Part shown: piece by piece, positions 14,281 through 21,540 of the stretch
Position numbering within the stretch: position 1 is the first letter of the stretch
How the letters are laid out: every line of letters begins with the position of its first letter
Source: an uncultured Flavobacterium sp.
GTDB lineage: Bacteria; Bacteroidota; Bacteroidia; Flavobacteriales; Flavobacteriaceae
Reading direction: 5' to 3'
Length of the DNA stretch: 27,633 bases
Assembly: GCF_946481155.1 (NCBI RefSeq)
Contig: NZ_CAMLMK010000029.1
Location: 1 to 27,633, forward strand
Program-made: the position numbers and the translations under genes
The notes under the pieces: generated by a model
What the model was told of the DNA's origin: nothing
The model's database searches: none
What the model saw: the letters and a program-made list of their open reading frames with translations, nothing else

Positions 14281-16257
14281 TTGATTTCACAGAATACCAT
14301 AGAAACTGTTTTTGAAACTGCTCGTGTCGAGGAGGTTATTGGCGATTTCGTTCAGTTGAAACGCGCCGGAAGTAACCTGAAAGGATTAAGTCCGTTCTCA
14401 AACGAGAAGTCACCTTCGTTCATGGTATCGCCGGTAAAACAAATTTGGAAAGATTTTAGTTCAGGTAAGGGCGGAAATGCAGTAACGTTCATTATGGAAC
14501 ACGAGCATTTCTCCTATCCGGAAGCGATTCGCTATCTCGCACGGAAATACAATATCGAAATCGAAGAAACGGAGCAGACCGATGAGGACAAGGCAGAAGC
14601 CAATGAAAAGGAAAGTATGTACCTGGTTTCAGAATTTGCACAGAAATATTTCCACAGCACTTTAATGAATACCGATGAAGGGAAAGCAATTGGCTATTCC
14701 TATTTCAAAGAGCGCGGATTCACAAAAGATACCATCGAGAAATTCGGATTGGGCTATTCTCCCGAAGCCTGGGATGCTTTCACCATGGAAGCTTTAGGTA
14801 AGGGGTATAAGCTTGATTATTTAGATAAAACCGGACTTACCATCGTAAAAGAGGACAAGCAATTCGACCGCTTCAAAGGCCGCGTGATGTTCCCGATTCT
14901 TAGTATGTCAGGACGCGTACTTGGTTTTGGCGGACGTATATTAACTAATGATAAAAAAGCAGCGAAATACGTCAATTCGCCGGAAAGCGAAATCTATCAT
15001 AAAAGCAAAGTTCTTTACGGAATTTATTATGCCAAGCAAGCTATCGCCAAACAGGATAATTGCTTTTTGGTGGAAGGTTATACCGATGTGATCCAAATGC
15101 ACCAGGCCGGAATTGAAAACGTAGTGGCTTCTTCCGGAACGGCTTTGACGCCCGACCAAATCCGATTGGTAAACCGACTTACAAAAAATATCACCGTTCT
15201 TTTTGACGGTGACGCAGCAGGACTTCGTGCTTCTCTTCGCGGAATCGATTTGATTCTGGAAGAAGGGATGAACGTAAAGGTTTGTACATTCCCGGATGGG
15301 GAAGACCCTGATAGTTTTGCAAAGAAAACACCATATGATGATCTGGTAGCTTATCTAAATGACACCGCAATGGACTTCATACAGTTCAAAGCATCGTTAT
15401 TAATGAAGGAAGCCAAAAACGATCCGATAAAGAAAGCGGAACTGATTCGCGATATGGTGACAAGTATTTCCAAAATCCCGGATAAAATCAAGCGCGAGAT
15501 ATACGTTCAGGAATGTTCCCGAATCATGGATATTTCTGAAGAAGTTTTGTTCAATACACTGGCACAACTTGTTCAGAAAGACATTCACGAAGCAGGCAAG
15601 AAGCAAAAAACCGAGCAAAAAGCTTTCGAGGTTGTCAAGGATACACCGGAAGCAGTTGCGGCATCAGTAGATGTGCAATACGAGCTGGAACGCAAAATCA
15701 TTGAAATCCTTTTGCTTTACGGAACCGTTGAAGAAGAATTTGAGGATGTGTTGCTAAAAGCCAATGAGGAGGGCGAGGCTGTTGAGGTGAAAGAGATGAG
15801 CATGAGTAAAGTTTACCAACGTATTTATCTTAGTTTACAGGAAGATGAGGTGGAATTGGCGAACCCTTTGTTCAGGGCGATTTATAATAATCTGATCAAC
15901 TATTTCAATCAGCATGAGACTTTCGAGCTCGAGCAATATTTAATGCGCCTGGAGCCGGAATTGGCACAGGAAGTTACGCATATTCTTATGGAAGAAGAAC
16001 GCGAAGTCCTTCATAACTGGGAGTCTAAGCAAATCGTCGTAAAACAAAAAAACCAAACGATAAGTCAATATGTTTCAGAAACGATACTGACTTTACGTTG
16101 GTTTTTAGTGGATAAAATTATCAGTGAATTAAAGAACAGTATTTCTAATGAACCCGAATCGGATAACTCGGAAATATTGTCCGCAGCTATGGATTATTAC
16201 ACACTGATTAATTCTTTTTCTTCTAAATTGGGAAGAGTGCTTTCGCGTTACAGTTAA
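14281..16257 (+). CDS. dnaG: DNA primase with a ligand-less zinc domain
   Basis: The product is 658 aa, started by TTG at 14281; no in-frame ATG lies upstream and the N-terminus (MISQNTIETVFETARVEEVI) fits DnaG. The N-terminal domain keeps the fold signature GLSPF..NEKSPSF and KQIWKDFSSGKGGN, but every residue aligned with the four zinc ligands of E. coli DnaG (C40, H43, C61, C64) is changed, to S37, S40, D58 and S61. The TOPRIM catalytic core is intact: EGYTD at 265-269 and DGD at 309-311. The rest is the helicase-binding C-terminal region. DnaG makes RNA primers at the replication fork. The protein should therefore be active but bind no metal in this domain. It overlaps the opposing response regulator gene by 4 nt and has no terminator. 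Confidence 0.93.
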   Translation: MISQNTIETVFETARVEEVIGDFVQLKRAGSNLKGLSPFSNEKSPSFMVSPVKQIWKDFSSGKGGNAVTFIMEHEHFSYPEAIRYLARKYNIEIEETEQTDEDKAEANEKESMYLVSEFAQKYFHSTLMNTDEGKAIGYSYFKERGFTKDTIEKFGLGYSPEAWDAFTMEALGKGYKLDYLDKTGLTIVKEDKQFDRFKGRVMFPILSMSGRVLGFGGRILTNDKKAAKYVNSPESEIYHKSKVLYGIYYAKQAIAKQDNCFLVEGYTDVIQMHQAGIENVVASSGTALTPDQIRLVNRLTKNITVLFDGDAAGLRASLRGIDLILEEGMNVKVCTFPDGEDPDSFAKKTPYDDLVAYLNDTAMDFIQFKASLLMKEAKNDPIKKAELIRDMVTSISKIPDKIKREIYVQECSRIMDISEEVLFNTLAQLVQKDIHEAGKKQKTEQKAFEVVKDTPEAVAASVDVQYELERKIIEILLLYGTVEEEFEDVLLKANEEGEAVEVKEMSMSKVYQRIYLSLQEDEVELANPLFRAIYNNLINYFNQHETFELEQYLMRLEPELAQEVTHILMEEEREVLHNWESKQIVVKQKNQTISQYVSETILTLRWFLVDKIISELKNSISNEPESDNSEILSAAMDYYTLINSFSSKLGRVLSRYS

Positions 16258-16883
16258 ACGATCTCAAGCGTTTTTGCCTTGTTTACCAAATCTACCAGAT
16301 TCGTTACATGCAGTTTAGTAAGCAAACGCAGTTTATACGTACTGATGGTTTTTTCGTTTAACGTAAGCAATTTTGCAATCTCTTTATTTTTCTTTCCGTC
16401 ACTCAGGTAGCGCAAAACCTCAATTTCACGCGAAGATAGTTTTCGGTACAGTCGGTCCGATTTTTTCCCTTTGTTAAGCAAAGCCAGGTTTTTCTTCACA
16501 GCGTCGCTGAAAATTACGGCGCCATCGTGTACTTTTTTAATAGCGCTTTCTAAATCCTCAAGTCTTGAGTTTTTGTGAATATATGCTGAAATCCCGGCTT
16601 TTAAAGCATTGGGCGCGTAAATTTGTTCTCCTAAATTGGTGAAAACAACAATTTTTGTATCGGAATAATCTCTAATTAAAGATTTAACCACATTAATGCT
16701 GGTTAGTCCTTCCAGTTCTAAGTCCAGAACTACAACATCCAAAGATTTCTTTTTTAGTATTTCGTCCAAATCGTCCAAATTACTAACGACACCAACCAGA
16801 CTTATGTTCGGATTGTCCTTAAAATAAGACTTCACTCCAAACTGAACTACTGGATGATTGTCGGCTAAACACACTTTTATCAT
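16254..16883 (-). CDS. NarL/FixJ-type response regulator (orphan)
   Basis: The product is 209 aa. A receiver domain comes first, with acidic pocket D8, phosphoacceptor D54 (VVVLDLE), T82 and K104. It is followed by a LuxR-type helix-turn-helix, about residues 148-195 (LSSREIEVLRYLSDGKKNKEIAKLL and the recognition part ending KLHV). It is a DNA-binding regulator acting in response to a histidine kinase, but no kinase gene is next to it. Its stop codon overlaps that of dnaG on the other strand (TTAA at 16254-16257). A near-match -7 element lies upstream but I do not call it. Confidence 0.9.
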   Translation of the reverse strand: MIKVCLADNHPVVQFGVKSYFKDNPNISLVGVVSNLDDLDEILKKKSLDVVVLDLELEGLTSINVVKSLIRDYSDTKIVVFTNLGEQIYAPNALKAGISAYIHKNSRLEDLESAIKKVHDGAVIFSDAVKKNLALLNKGKKSDRLYRKLSSREIEVLRYLSDGKKNKEIAKLLTLNEKTISTYKLRLLTKLHVTNLVDLVNKAKTLEIV

Positions 16884-16960
16884 TTTTTCAACTTTTAATA
16901 GTAATTATCTGTAAAGTTAATAAAAAAAAATATAAAGTACTGATATTCAATGAAAGAAAT

Positions 16961-17767
16961 TTATTTCAATTCATTTGGGATGTGGCAGACCGGAATTGGC
17001 TTCATTTTATGCTGGTTAATCGCGTGTAAATGCGAGTAAATTATGAAGACTTCTTTCTCACGTCCCGTAAAATCATGCGCCGTTTTTTTTGCTTCAAAAG
17101 CTTTCATCGCGGCTTCCAATTCATCATAACTTGCGCCCAACTGATCTTCATCGCTTCGATCGTCGCCAAAAAGTCCGTCAGTAGGTTTCGCAACAATGAT
17201 ACTTCCGGGCACTTCTAAATATTGTGCCAGCAATCGGACCTCACTTTTTACTAAATCCGCAATCGGACTGACATCTACACCGCCATCGCCATATTTTGTA
17301 AAAAAGCCTACACCAAAATCTTCCACTTTATTTCCCGTTCCCGCTACTAAAGCGCTATGAAGTCCGGCAAAATAATAAAGCGTAGTCATGCGCAGACGTG
17401 CACGGGTATTGGCTAAGGTTAGGTTCAGGATGGCGTCATTTTCAGAGGTTGGGACTTCTGTCTTAAATTCTTCAAAAACCGGAGTCAGATCCGCTACAGC
17501 ACTGGAAACATTTGAGAAACGTTTTTTCAATTGCTCGATATGTTCCTTTCCGCGGGAAACTTGATTGTGTGCCTGATGAATTGGCATTTCCACACACAAT
17601 GTCGGTAAACCGGTTTGGGCGCAAAGCGTAGAAGTCAGTGCCGAATCAATTCCGCCCGAAATCCCCACAACAAAACCTTTTACTTTTGCGTTTGATGCAT
17701 AATCGCGCAACCAATGAACAATATGAGTGTTGATTTTATCGGCCTGAAATGTGTTTGAGTTTGCCAT
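16961..17767 (-). CDS. nadE: NH3-dependent NAD+ synthetase
   Basis: The product is 268 aa, a normal length for the ammonia-dependent form with no glutaminase domain. The PP-loop motif SGGIDS is at 37-42. NadE amidates nicotinic acid adenine dinucleotide to NAD+ at the last step of NAD synthesis. Other family signatures are TGNKVEDFGVGFFTKYGDGG and the FGDDRSDEDQLG stretch. The gene is divergent from gldB and downstream of it lies a 77-nt gap before the response regulator start. Confidence 0.95.
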   Translation of the reverse strand: MANSNTFQADKINTHIVHWLRDYASNAKVKGFVVGISGGIDSALTSTLCAQTGLPTLCVEMPIHQAHNQVSRGKEHIEQLKKRFSNVSSAVADLTPVFEEFKTEVPTSENDAILNLTLANTRARLRMTTLYYFAGLHSALVAGTGNKVEDFGVGFFTKYGDGGVDVSPIADLVKSEVRLLAQYLEVPGSIIVAKPTDGLFGDDRSDEDQLGASYDELEAAMKAFEAKKTAHDFTGREKEVFIIYSHLHAINQHKMKPIPVCHIPNELK

Positions 17768-17799
17768 AATAATTATGAAGATTTTAAAAAACTGTGGCG

Positions 17800-17807
17800 T
17801 ATATTTG
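17800..17807 (+). promoter_or_regulatory. -7 element (TATATTTG) for gldB
   Basis: TATATTTG fits TAnnTTTG and ends 47 nt before the gldB ATG. It lies between the divergent nadE and gldB starts. Confidence 0.55.
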
Positions 17808-17854
17808 CGCCGGATTTACAAGCTATAAAAGTATAAAATTTTGACAGAAAATAT

Positions 17855-18814
17855 ATGAAGAAGTATTTGTTACTTGCAGTTTTTGCAGTTTTGGCGACTT
17901 CCTGCAAAAAAGAAGATAAAGTGACTGAAGCCGCCGATGCCATTCCGGTAAAGATGGAAATCGTCCGTTTTGACAGGCTTTTCTACGAATCGACTCCGGA
18001 TGATTTACCGCAGCTGAAAAATAAATATCCGTTTTTCTTTCCGCAGGGAAATGCCGATACGGTTTGGACCAACAAGCTTAAAAACCCGCTTTTGCGCGAA
18101 TTATACGGGGAGGTTAAAAAGAAATATCCCAACAATGCCGCTTTTGAAGATGGTTTAGAGCAGTTATTTAAACGTATTCAAGTCTATTATCCGGAATACA
18201 AAACACCGAAAGTGATTACCCTGATTTCAGAAGTGGATACCGATGCTAAAGCAATTTATGCGGATAGCCTGGTGTTACTTTCGTTGGATACTTATTTGGG
18301 AAGAGACCATCGTTTTTATGAAGGTTTCCCGAAATATTTGCGTCAGGGATTTGAGCCTTCGCAGATGATGCCGGATCTTGTAAGCAGTTTTTCGCAGGGC
18401 AAAATCGCTCCGCCAAAAGACAGAACATTATTAGCACAGATGATTTACTTCGGTAAGGAATTGTACATGAAAGACATGCTGTTGCCAGATGCTGCTGATG
18501 CAGCTAAAATTGAATACACTGAAGAACAATTGCTTTGGTGCCAGCAAAACGAAAGCGAAATGTGGAAGTATTTCATCAACAACAAGCTGCTTTACGATAC
18601 AGATGCGAAGCTGATGCAGCGTTTCGTTTCTGTAGGGCCATATTCTAAATTCTACCTTGAGATTGACAACGAATCTCCGGGAAGAGTCGGGCAGTGGCTG
18701 GGTTGGATGATCGTTCGTTCCTATATGGAAAACAATGATGTCACCCTGCAGAAAATGCTGGCGATGGATGCAAAAGAAATCTTCGATAACTCAAAATACA
18801 AACCAAAGAAATAA
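17855..18814 (+). CDS. gldB: Gliding motility lipoprotein GldB
   Basis: The product is 319 aa with a lipoprotein signal ending VLATSC (Cys 17). The rest matches GldB: FDRLFYE near the start, and the segments FFPQGNADTVW, YPEYKTPKVITL, DTYLGRDHRFYE and the GRVGQWLGWMIVRSY motif near the C-terminus. gldB is one of the genes needed for gliding motility in Flavobacterium johnsoniae; its biochemical activity is not established. Its stop overlaps the next start (TAATG), a tight coupling with gldC. Confidence 0.94.
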   Translation: MKKYLLLAVFAVLATSCKKEDKVTEAADAIPVKMEIVRFDRLFYESTPDDLPQLKNKYPFFFPQGNADTVWTNKLKNPLLRELYGEVKKKYPNNAAFEDGLEQLFKRIQVYYPEYKTPKVITLISEVDTDAKAIYADSLVLLSLDTYLGRDHRFYEGFPKYLRQGFEPSQMMPDLVSSFSQGKIAPPKDRTLLAQMIYFGKELYMKDMLLPDAADAAKIEYTEEQLLWCQQNESEMWKYFINNKLLYDTDAKLMQRFVSVGPYSKFYLEIDNESPGRVGQWLGWMIVRSYMENNDVTLQKMLAMDAKEIFDNSKYKPKK

Positions 18815-19149
18815 TGTCGAAAACAATCAAATCTGAAATAAAACTTACAGTCGAATTAGACGAAAACAGAGTTCCTGAAAAAATAAAATGGACGGCACAG
18901 GATGGCGGGATAAATGCCGAAGAAGCCAAAGCGATGCTGCTTTCCATCTGGGACAGCAAAGCCCAGGAAACCTTGCGTATCGATTTATGGACTAAAGACA
19001 TGCCGGTTGATGAAATGAAAGTATTTTTTCATCAGACCTTGGTGGCAATGGCTGATACCTTCCATCGCGCTACGGAAGACGAAAAAATGACTGCAACCAT
19101 GAAAGATTTCTGCGATTATTTTGCTGAAAAACTGGAATTAAACAAATAA
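18814..19149 (+). CDS. gldC: Gliding motility protein GldC
   Basis: The product is 111 aa, mostly helical and polar, without a signal peptide or membrane helix. It is recognised as GldC by length, by sequence (IKLTVELDENRVPEKIKW, then MLLSIWDSKAQETLRIDLW) and by position directly after gldB, as in Flavobacterium. GldC improves but is not strictly required for gliding in F. johnsoniae. Its start overlaps the gldB stop by one base. Confidence 0.92.
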   Translation: MSKTIKSEIKLTVELDENRVPEKIKWTAQDGGINAEEAKAMLLSIWDSKAQETLRIDLWTKDMPVDEMKVFFHQTLVAMADTFHRATEDEKMTATMKDFCDYFAEKLELNK

Positions 19150-19175
19150 ACAGGCTTGCTGTTTCTGGTAATTAG

Positions 19176-19227
19176 CCGCGAATTCACGAATTTATTGATT
19201 GAAAATTTGTGAATTCGTGGTTTTTTT
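19176..19227 (+). terminator. Long terminator hairpin between gldC and engB
   Basis: An 18-bp stem (19176-19193 with 19203-19220) has two G-T pairs and a nine-base loop, and seven T follow. It contains GAATTC on both arms. It ends the gldBC transcript; on the other strand it lies after engB but lacks a good T run. Confidence 0.85.
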
Positions 19228-19238
19228 ATGCGAAAATT

Positions 19239-19856
19239 TTACAATCCATTGTTTTTAAACACTTCCTGATTTACGCCATCAATAAATTCCAGGAGTTCCT
19301 CTCTTCCGTTTCCTTCCGTGGAGGAGGTTACAAAATACTGTGGCATTTCTTCCCAGTTGTTGGCTAACAGTTGTTTTCTGTAGGCGGCCACATGCTGGTC
19401 GATTTTTCCCCGACTGATTTTATCGGCTTTGGTGAAAACAATACAGAACGGGACTTCAGTTTCTCCTAAATAGGTAATGAATTCCAAATCGATTTTCTGT
19501 GCTTCCAATCGGATGTCAATCAATACAAATGCGCAGACTAATTGTTCTCTTGTTTCGAAATAATCCGTAATAAACTTTTGAAAAACCTCTTTCGTCTTTT
19601 TAGAAACGCGAGCATAACCGTACCCTGGCAAATCGACCAGAAACCAGTTGCTGTTAATCTTGAAATGATTGATCAATTGCGTTTTTCCGGGTCTTCCCGA
19701 GGTTTTCGCCAAATTTTTATGGTTCGTCAGCATGTTGATTAATGACGATTTTCCCACATTGGAGCGGCCGATAAAAGCATATTCGGGAAGCGGTTCTTTC
19801 GGGCATTTGCTCACTTCGGAATTACTGATGATAAATTCGGCGGTATTGATTTTCAT
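19239..19856 (-). CDS. engB: Ribosome-assembly GTPase EngB (YihA/YsxC)
   Basis: The product is 205 aa, normal for EngB, a GTPase needed for 50S subunit assembly. The G1 P-loop GRSNVGKSS is at 30-38. G2 is in GKTQLINHF, G3 is DLPGYGYARV (about 74-83), G4 is TKADK (about 142-146) and G5 is SSTEG (about 178-182). It lies downstream of the alpha/beta hydrolase gene on the same strand, with a perfect hairpin in the 46-nt gap. Confidence 0.94.
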   Translation of the reverse strand: MKINTAEFIISNSEVSKCPKEPLPEYAFIGRSNVGKSSLINMLTNHKNLAKTSGRPGKTQLINHFKINSNWFLVDLPGYGYARVSKKTKEVFQKFITDYFETREQLVCAFVLIDIRLEAQKIDLEFITYLGETEVPFCIVFTKADKISRGKIDQHVAAYRKQLLANNWEEMPQYFVTSSTEGNGREELLEFIDGVNQEVFKNNGL

Positions 19857-19870
19857 AGTGTCTTAAATTT

Positions 19871-19898
19871 AAAAAGTTACAGTTGCCTGTAACTTTTT
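19871..19898 (-). terminator. Hairpin between the hydrolase and engB
   Basis: AAAAAGTTACAG at 19871-19882 pairs perfectly with CTGTAACTTTTT at 19887-19898 around TTGC. On the minus strand it has T runs as a terminator would, so it separates the hydrolase transcript from engB or attenuates it. Confidence 0.75.
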
Positions 19899-19902
19899 GC
19901 TA

Positions 19903-20658
19903 TTATATATTCGATTTTTTTAGCCATTCAAACATTAACTGGTTGAATTCTTCCGGACGTTCCATCATAGCGGCATGGCCACATTTGTCGATCCAGTGTA
20001 AATCGGAGTTGGGTAATAATCTGTTGAATTCTTCAGCAACATCCGGCGGCGTAACTTTGTCGTTTTTTCCCCAGATGATACAGGTAGGCGTGGTCATTTT
20101 TGGCAAATCTTTCGCCATGTTATGACGAATGGCACTCTTAGCAATCGTAAGCGTTTTTATCAGCTTGATCCGGTCATTCACTGTAGCATACACATCATCT
20201 ACAATCTCTTTGGTAGCAACCGCCGGATCATAGAAAACATCTTCCGCTTTTTTACGGATATACTCATAATCGCCACGCTTAGGATAGCTTTCTCCCATTG
20301 CGCTTTCATACAGACCTGAACTTCCTGTGATTACCAGTCCGGCAATTTTCTCAGGATACATTTTAGTATGGTACAAGGCAATATGTCCGCCAAGGGAATT
20401 TCCAAGCAAAACAACTTTATCGTATTCTTTATAGGTGATGAAGTCTTTTACAAATTTTGAAAAAGCCTTAACATTCGTTTTTAAAATATTGTTGGTATAT
20501 AACGGTAATTCAGGAATCACCACTTTGTACCCGTGTTTCGGAAAGAAATCTGCAACGCCTTCAAAGTTGCTTAAACCTCCCATAAGTCCGTGTAAAATAA
20601 TGATAGGCGTGCCTTCCCCGGCTTCAAAATATCGGTATTTGCCTTCTTTTATAAACAT
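19903..20658 (-). CDS. Alpha/beta hydrolase fold protein
   Basis: The product is 251 aa. HGLMGG at about 23-28 is the oxyanion loop. The nucleophile elbow GNSLGG puts Ser at 88, the acid D200 is in WGKNDKV and the base H228 in KCGHAAM, the standard catalytic triad order. There is no signal peptide. It falls within the large hydrolase group including MhpC- and PcaD-like enzymes and short-chain esterases; the substrate cannot be told. The position between engB and the dcw cluster is the only context. Confidence 0.85.
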   Translation of the reverse strand: MFIKEGKYRYFEAGEGTPIIILHGLMGGLSNFEGVADFFPKHGYKVVIPELPLYTNNILKTNVKAFSKFVKDFITYKEYDKVVLLGNSLGGHIALYHTKMYPEKIAGLVITGSSGLYESAMGESYPKRGDYEYIRKKAEDVFYDPAVATKEIVDDVYATVNDRIKLIKTLTIAKSAIRHNMAKDLPKMTTPTCIIWGKNDKVTPPDVAEEFNRLLPNSDLHWIDKCGHAAMMERPEEFNQLMFEWLKKSNI

Positions 20659-20696
20659 GTGTTTTTGGTGTATAATTATCCAATATCAATATCAGA

Positions 20697-20704
20697 CAAA
20701 TATA
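20697..20704 (-). promoter_or_regulatory. -7 element (TATATTTG) for the hydrolase gene
   Basis: Minus-strand TATATTTG lies 38 nt before the ATG at 20658 and fits TAnnTTTG. Confidence 0.5.
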
Positions 20705-20994
20705 TGACTTTCTCCATAAATAGGAAGTGTTCGGAATGAAAATCGAAAATAGTTTCTTATTAAAACTGAAATTTTGAATAACAGGCTAATTATCAACAAT
20801 ATTCATTTTCGGATTCATTTCGGTTTCTGAAAATTTTCTTTTTCGGATTTGCTAAGAAATAGCAAAAAATCACCTCGTTTTTTGAATATTTTTTTGACTT
20901 TCTTTTAAAACCTTAAACTATCGCTAAATATTAAGAATGAGATATTTAACAGATTTTCTTACGTTTTCCCGTACGAGTGTAAAAACTTATCAAC
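20705..20994. other. AT-rich intergenic region between the hydrolase and mraZ operons
   Basis: I see no supported gene here. It contains a small hairpin (TTTGCTA / TAGCAAA, 20848-20866), several T and A runs and weak TTTG matches, but no good ORF or RNA structure. It is the largest gene-free stretch in the window and contributes the upstream half of the mraZ regulatory region. Confidence 0.6.
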
Positions 20995-21024
20995 AAAGTG
21001 GTAATTTGTGGTAAAAAGTGGTAA
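20995..21024 (+). promoter_or_regulatory. Probable MraZ operator: three 10-bp direct repeats
   Basis: The segment reads AAAGTGGTAA, TTTGTGGTAA, AAAGTGGTAA, end to end with no spacer, so GTGGTAA recurs exactly every 10 bp, one helical turn. Known MraZ targets in E. coli (TGGGN repeats, 10-bp period) and in mollicutes (AAAGTG(T/G) repeats, 10-bp period) have this form. It lies directly upstream of the -7 element of mraZ. The second unit supplies a TTTG at 21005-21008 that could be the -33 element, though its spacing (25 nt) is slightly long. Confidence 0.7.
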
Positions 21025-21033
21025 AAAAATCCA

Positions 21034-21041
21034 TACTTTTG
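21034..21041 (+). promoter_or_regulatory. -7 element (TACTTTTG) for the mraZ operon
   Basis: TACTTTTG fits TAnnTTTG, 28 nt before the TTG start of mraZ and 9 nt after the last 10-bp repeat. Confidence 0.6.
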
Positions 21042-21069
21042 CTATAAATCATTTCAAAATCCGTTCGAA

Positions 21070-21540
21070 TTGACAAATATTATCGGGACATACGAGTGTA
21101 AGATCGATGCAAAAGGAAGGCTGATGATGCCTGCGCCGCTGAAGAAGCAATTGCCTTCTTTGGAGAGCGGTTTTGTGTTGAAACGCTCTGTTTTTGATAA
21201 ATGTGTCGAGCTTTGGCCGAAATCGGAATGGGATGTAATGATGCTGAAAATCAACAAGCTGAATCGATTTGTAAAAAAGAATAACGACTTCATCCGAAAA
21301 TTTATGGCAGGCGTGAAGATGGTGGATGTCGATGATGCGGGTCGATTATTAATCACAAAAGATTTGATCGATTTTGCTGGAATTTCAAAAGATTTAGTGT
21401 TGACTTCAAAAGTGAATATCATCGAAATCTGGGATAAGGATTTGTATGAACAATCGATTTCTGGAGATGATATGGATTTTGCAGATTTAGCTGAAGAGGT
21501 GATGGGTAATTTAAATGAAGATGAAAATGGAATATCATAA
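21070..21540 (+). CDS. mraZ: Transcriptional regulator MraZ
   Basis: The product is 156 aa, started by TTG at 21070; the N-terminus IIGTYECKIDAKGRL fits MraZ and no better in-frame start exists. Two AbrB-like repeats are visible: DAKGRL at 13-18 and DAGRL at 89-93. MraZ forms a ring and represses the dcw operon through repeats in its promoter, and three such repeats precede this gene. The C-terminal tail is acidic. It overlaps the next gene by 26 nt, or 14 nt if the inner rsmH start is used. Confidence 0.94.
   Translation: MTNIIGTYECKIDAKGRLMMPAPLKKQLPSLESGFVLKRSVFDKCVELWPKSEWDVMMLKINKLNRFVKKNNDFIRKFMAGVKMVDVDDAGRLLITKDLIDFAGISKDLVLTSKVNIIEIWDKDLYEQSISGDDMDFADLAEEVMGNLNEDENGIS

Noticed and set aside
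20846..20871. Hairpin GATTTGCTA / TAGCAAA in the mraZ upstream region considered as a terminator or small RNA
   Set aside because: The stem is short and AT-rich, with no T tract directly after it and no transcript source nearby.
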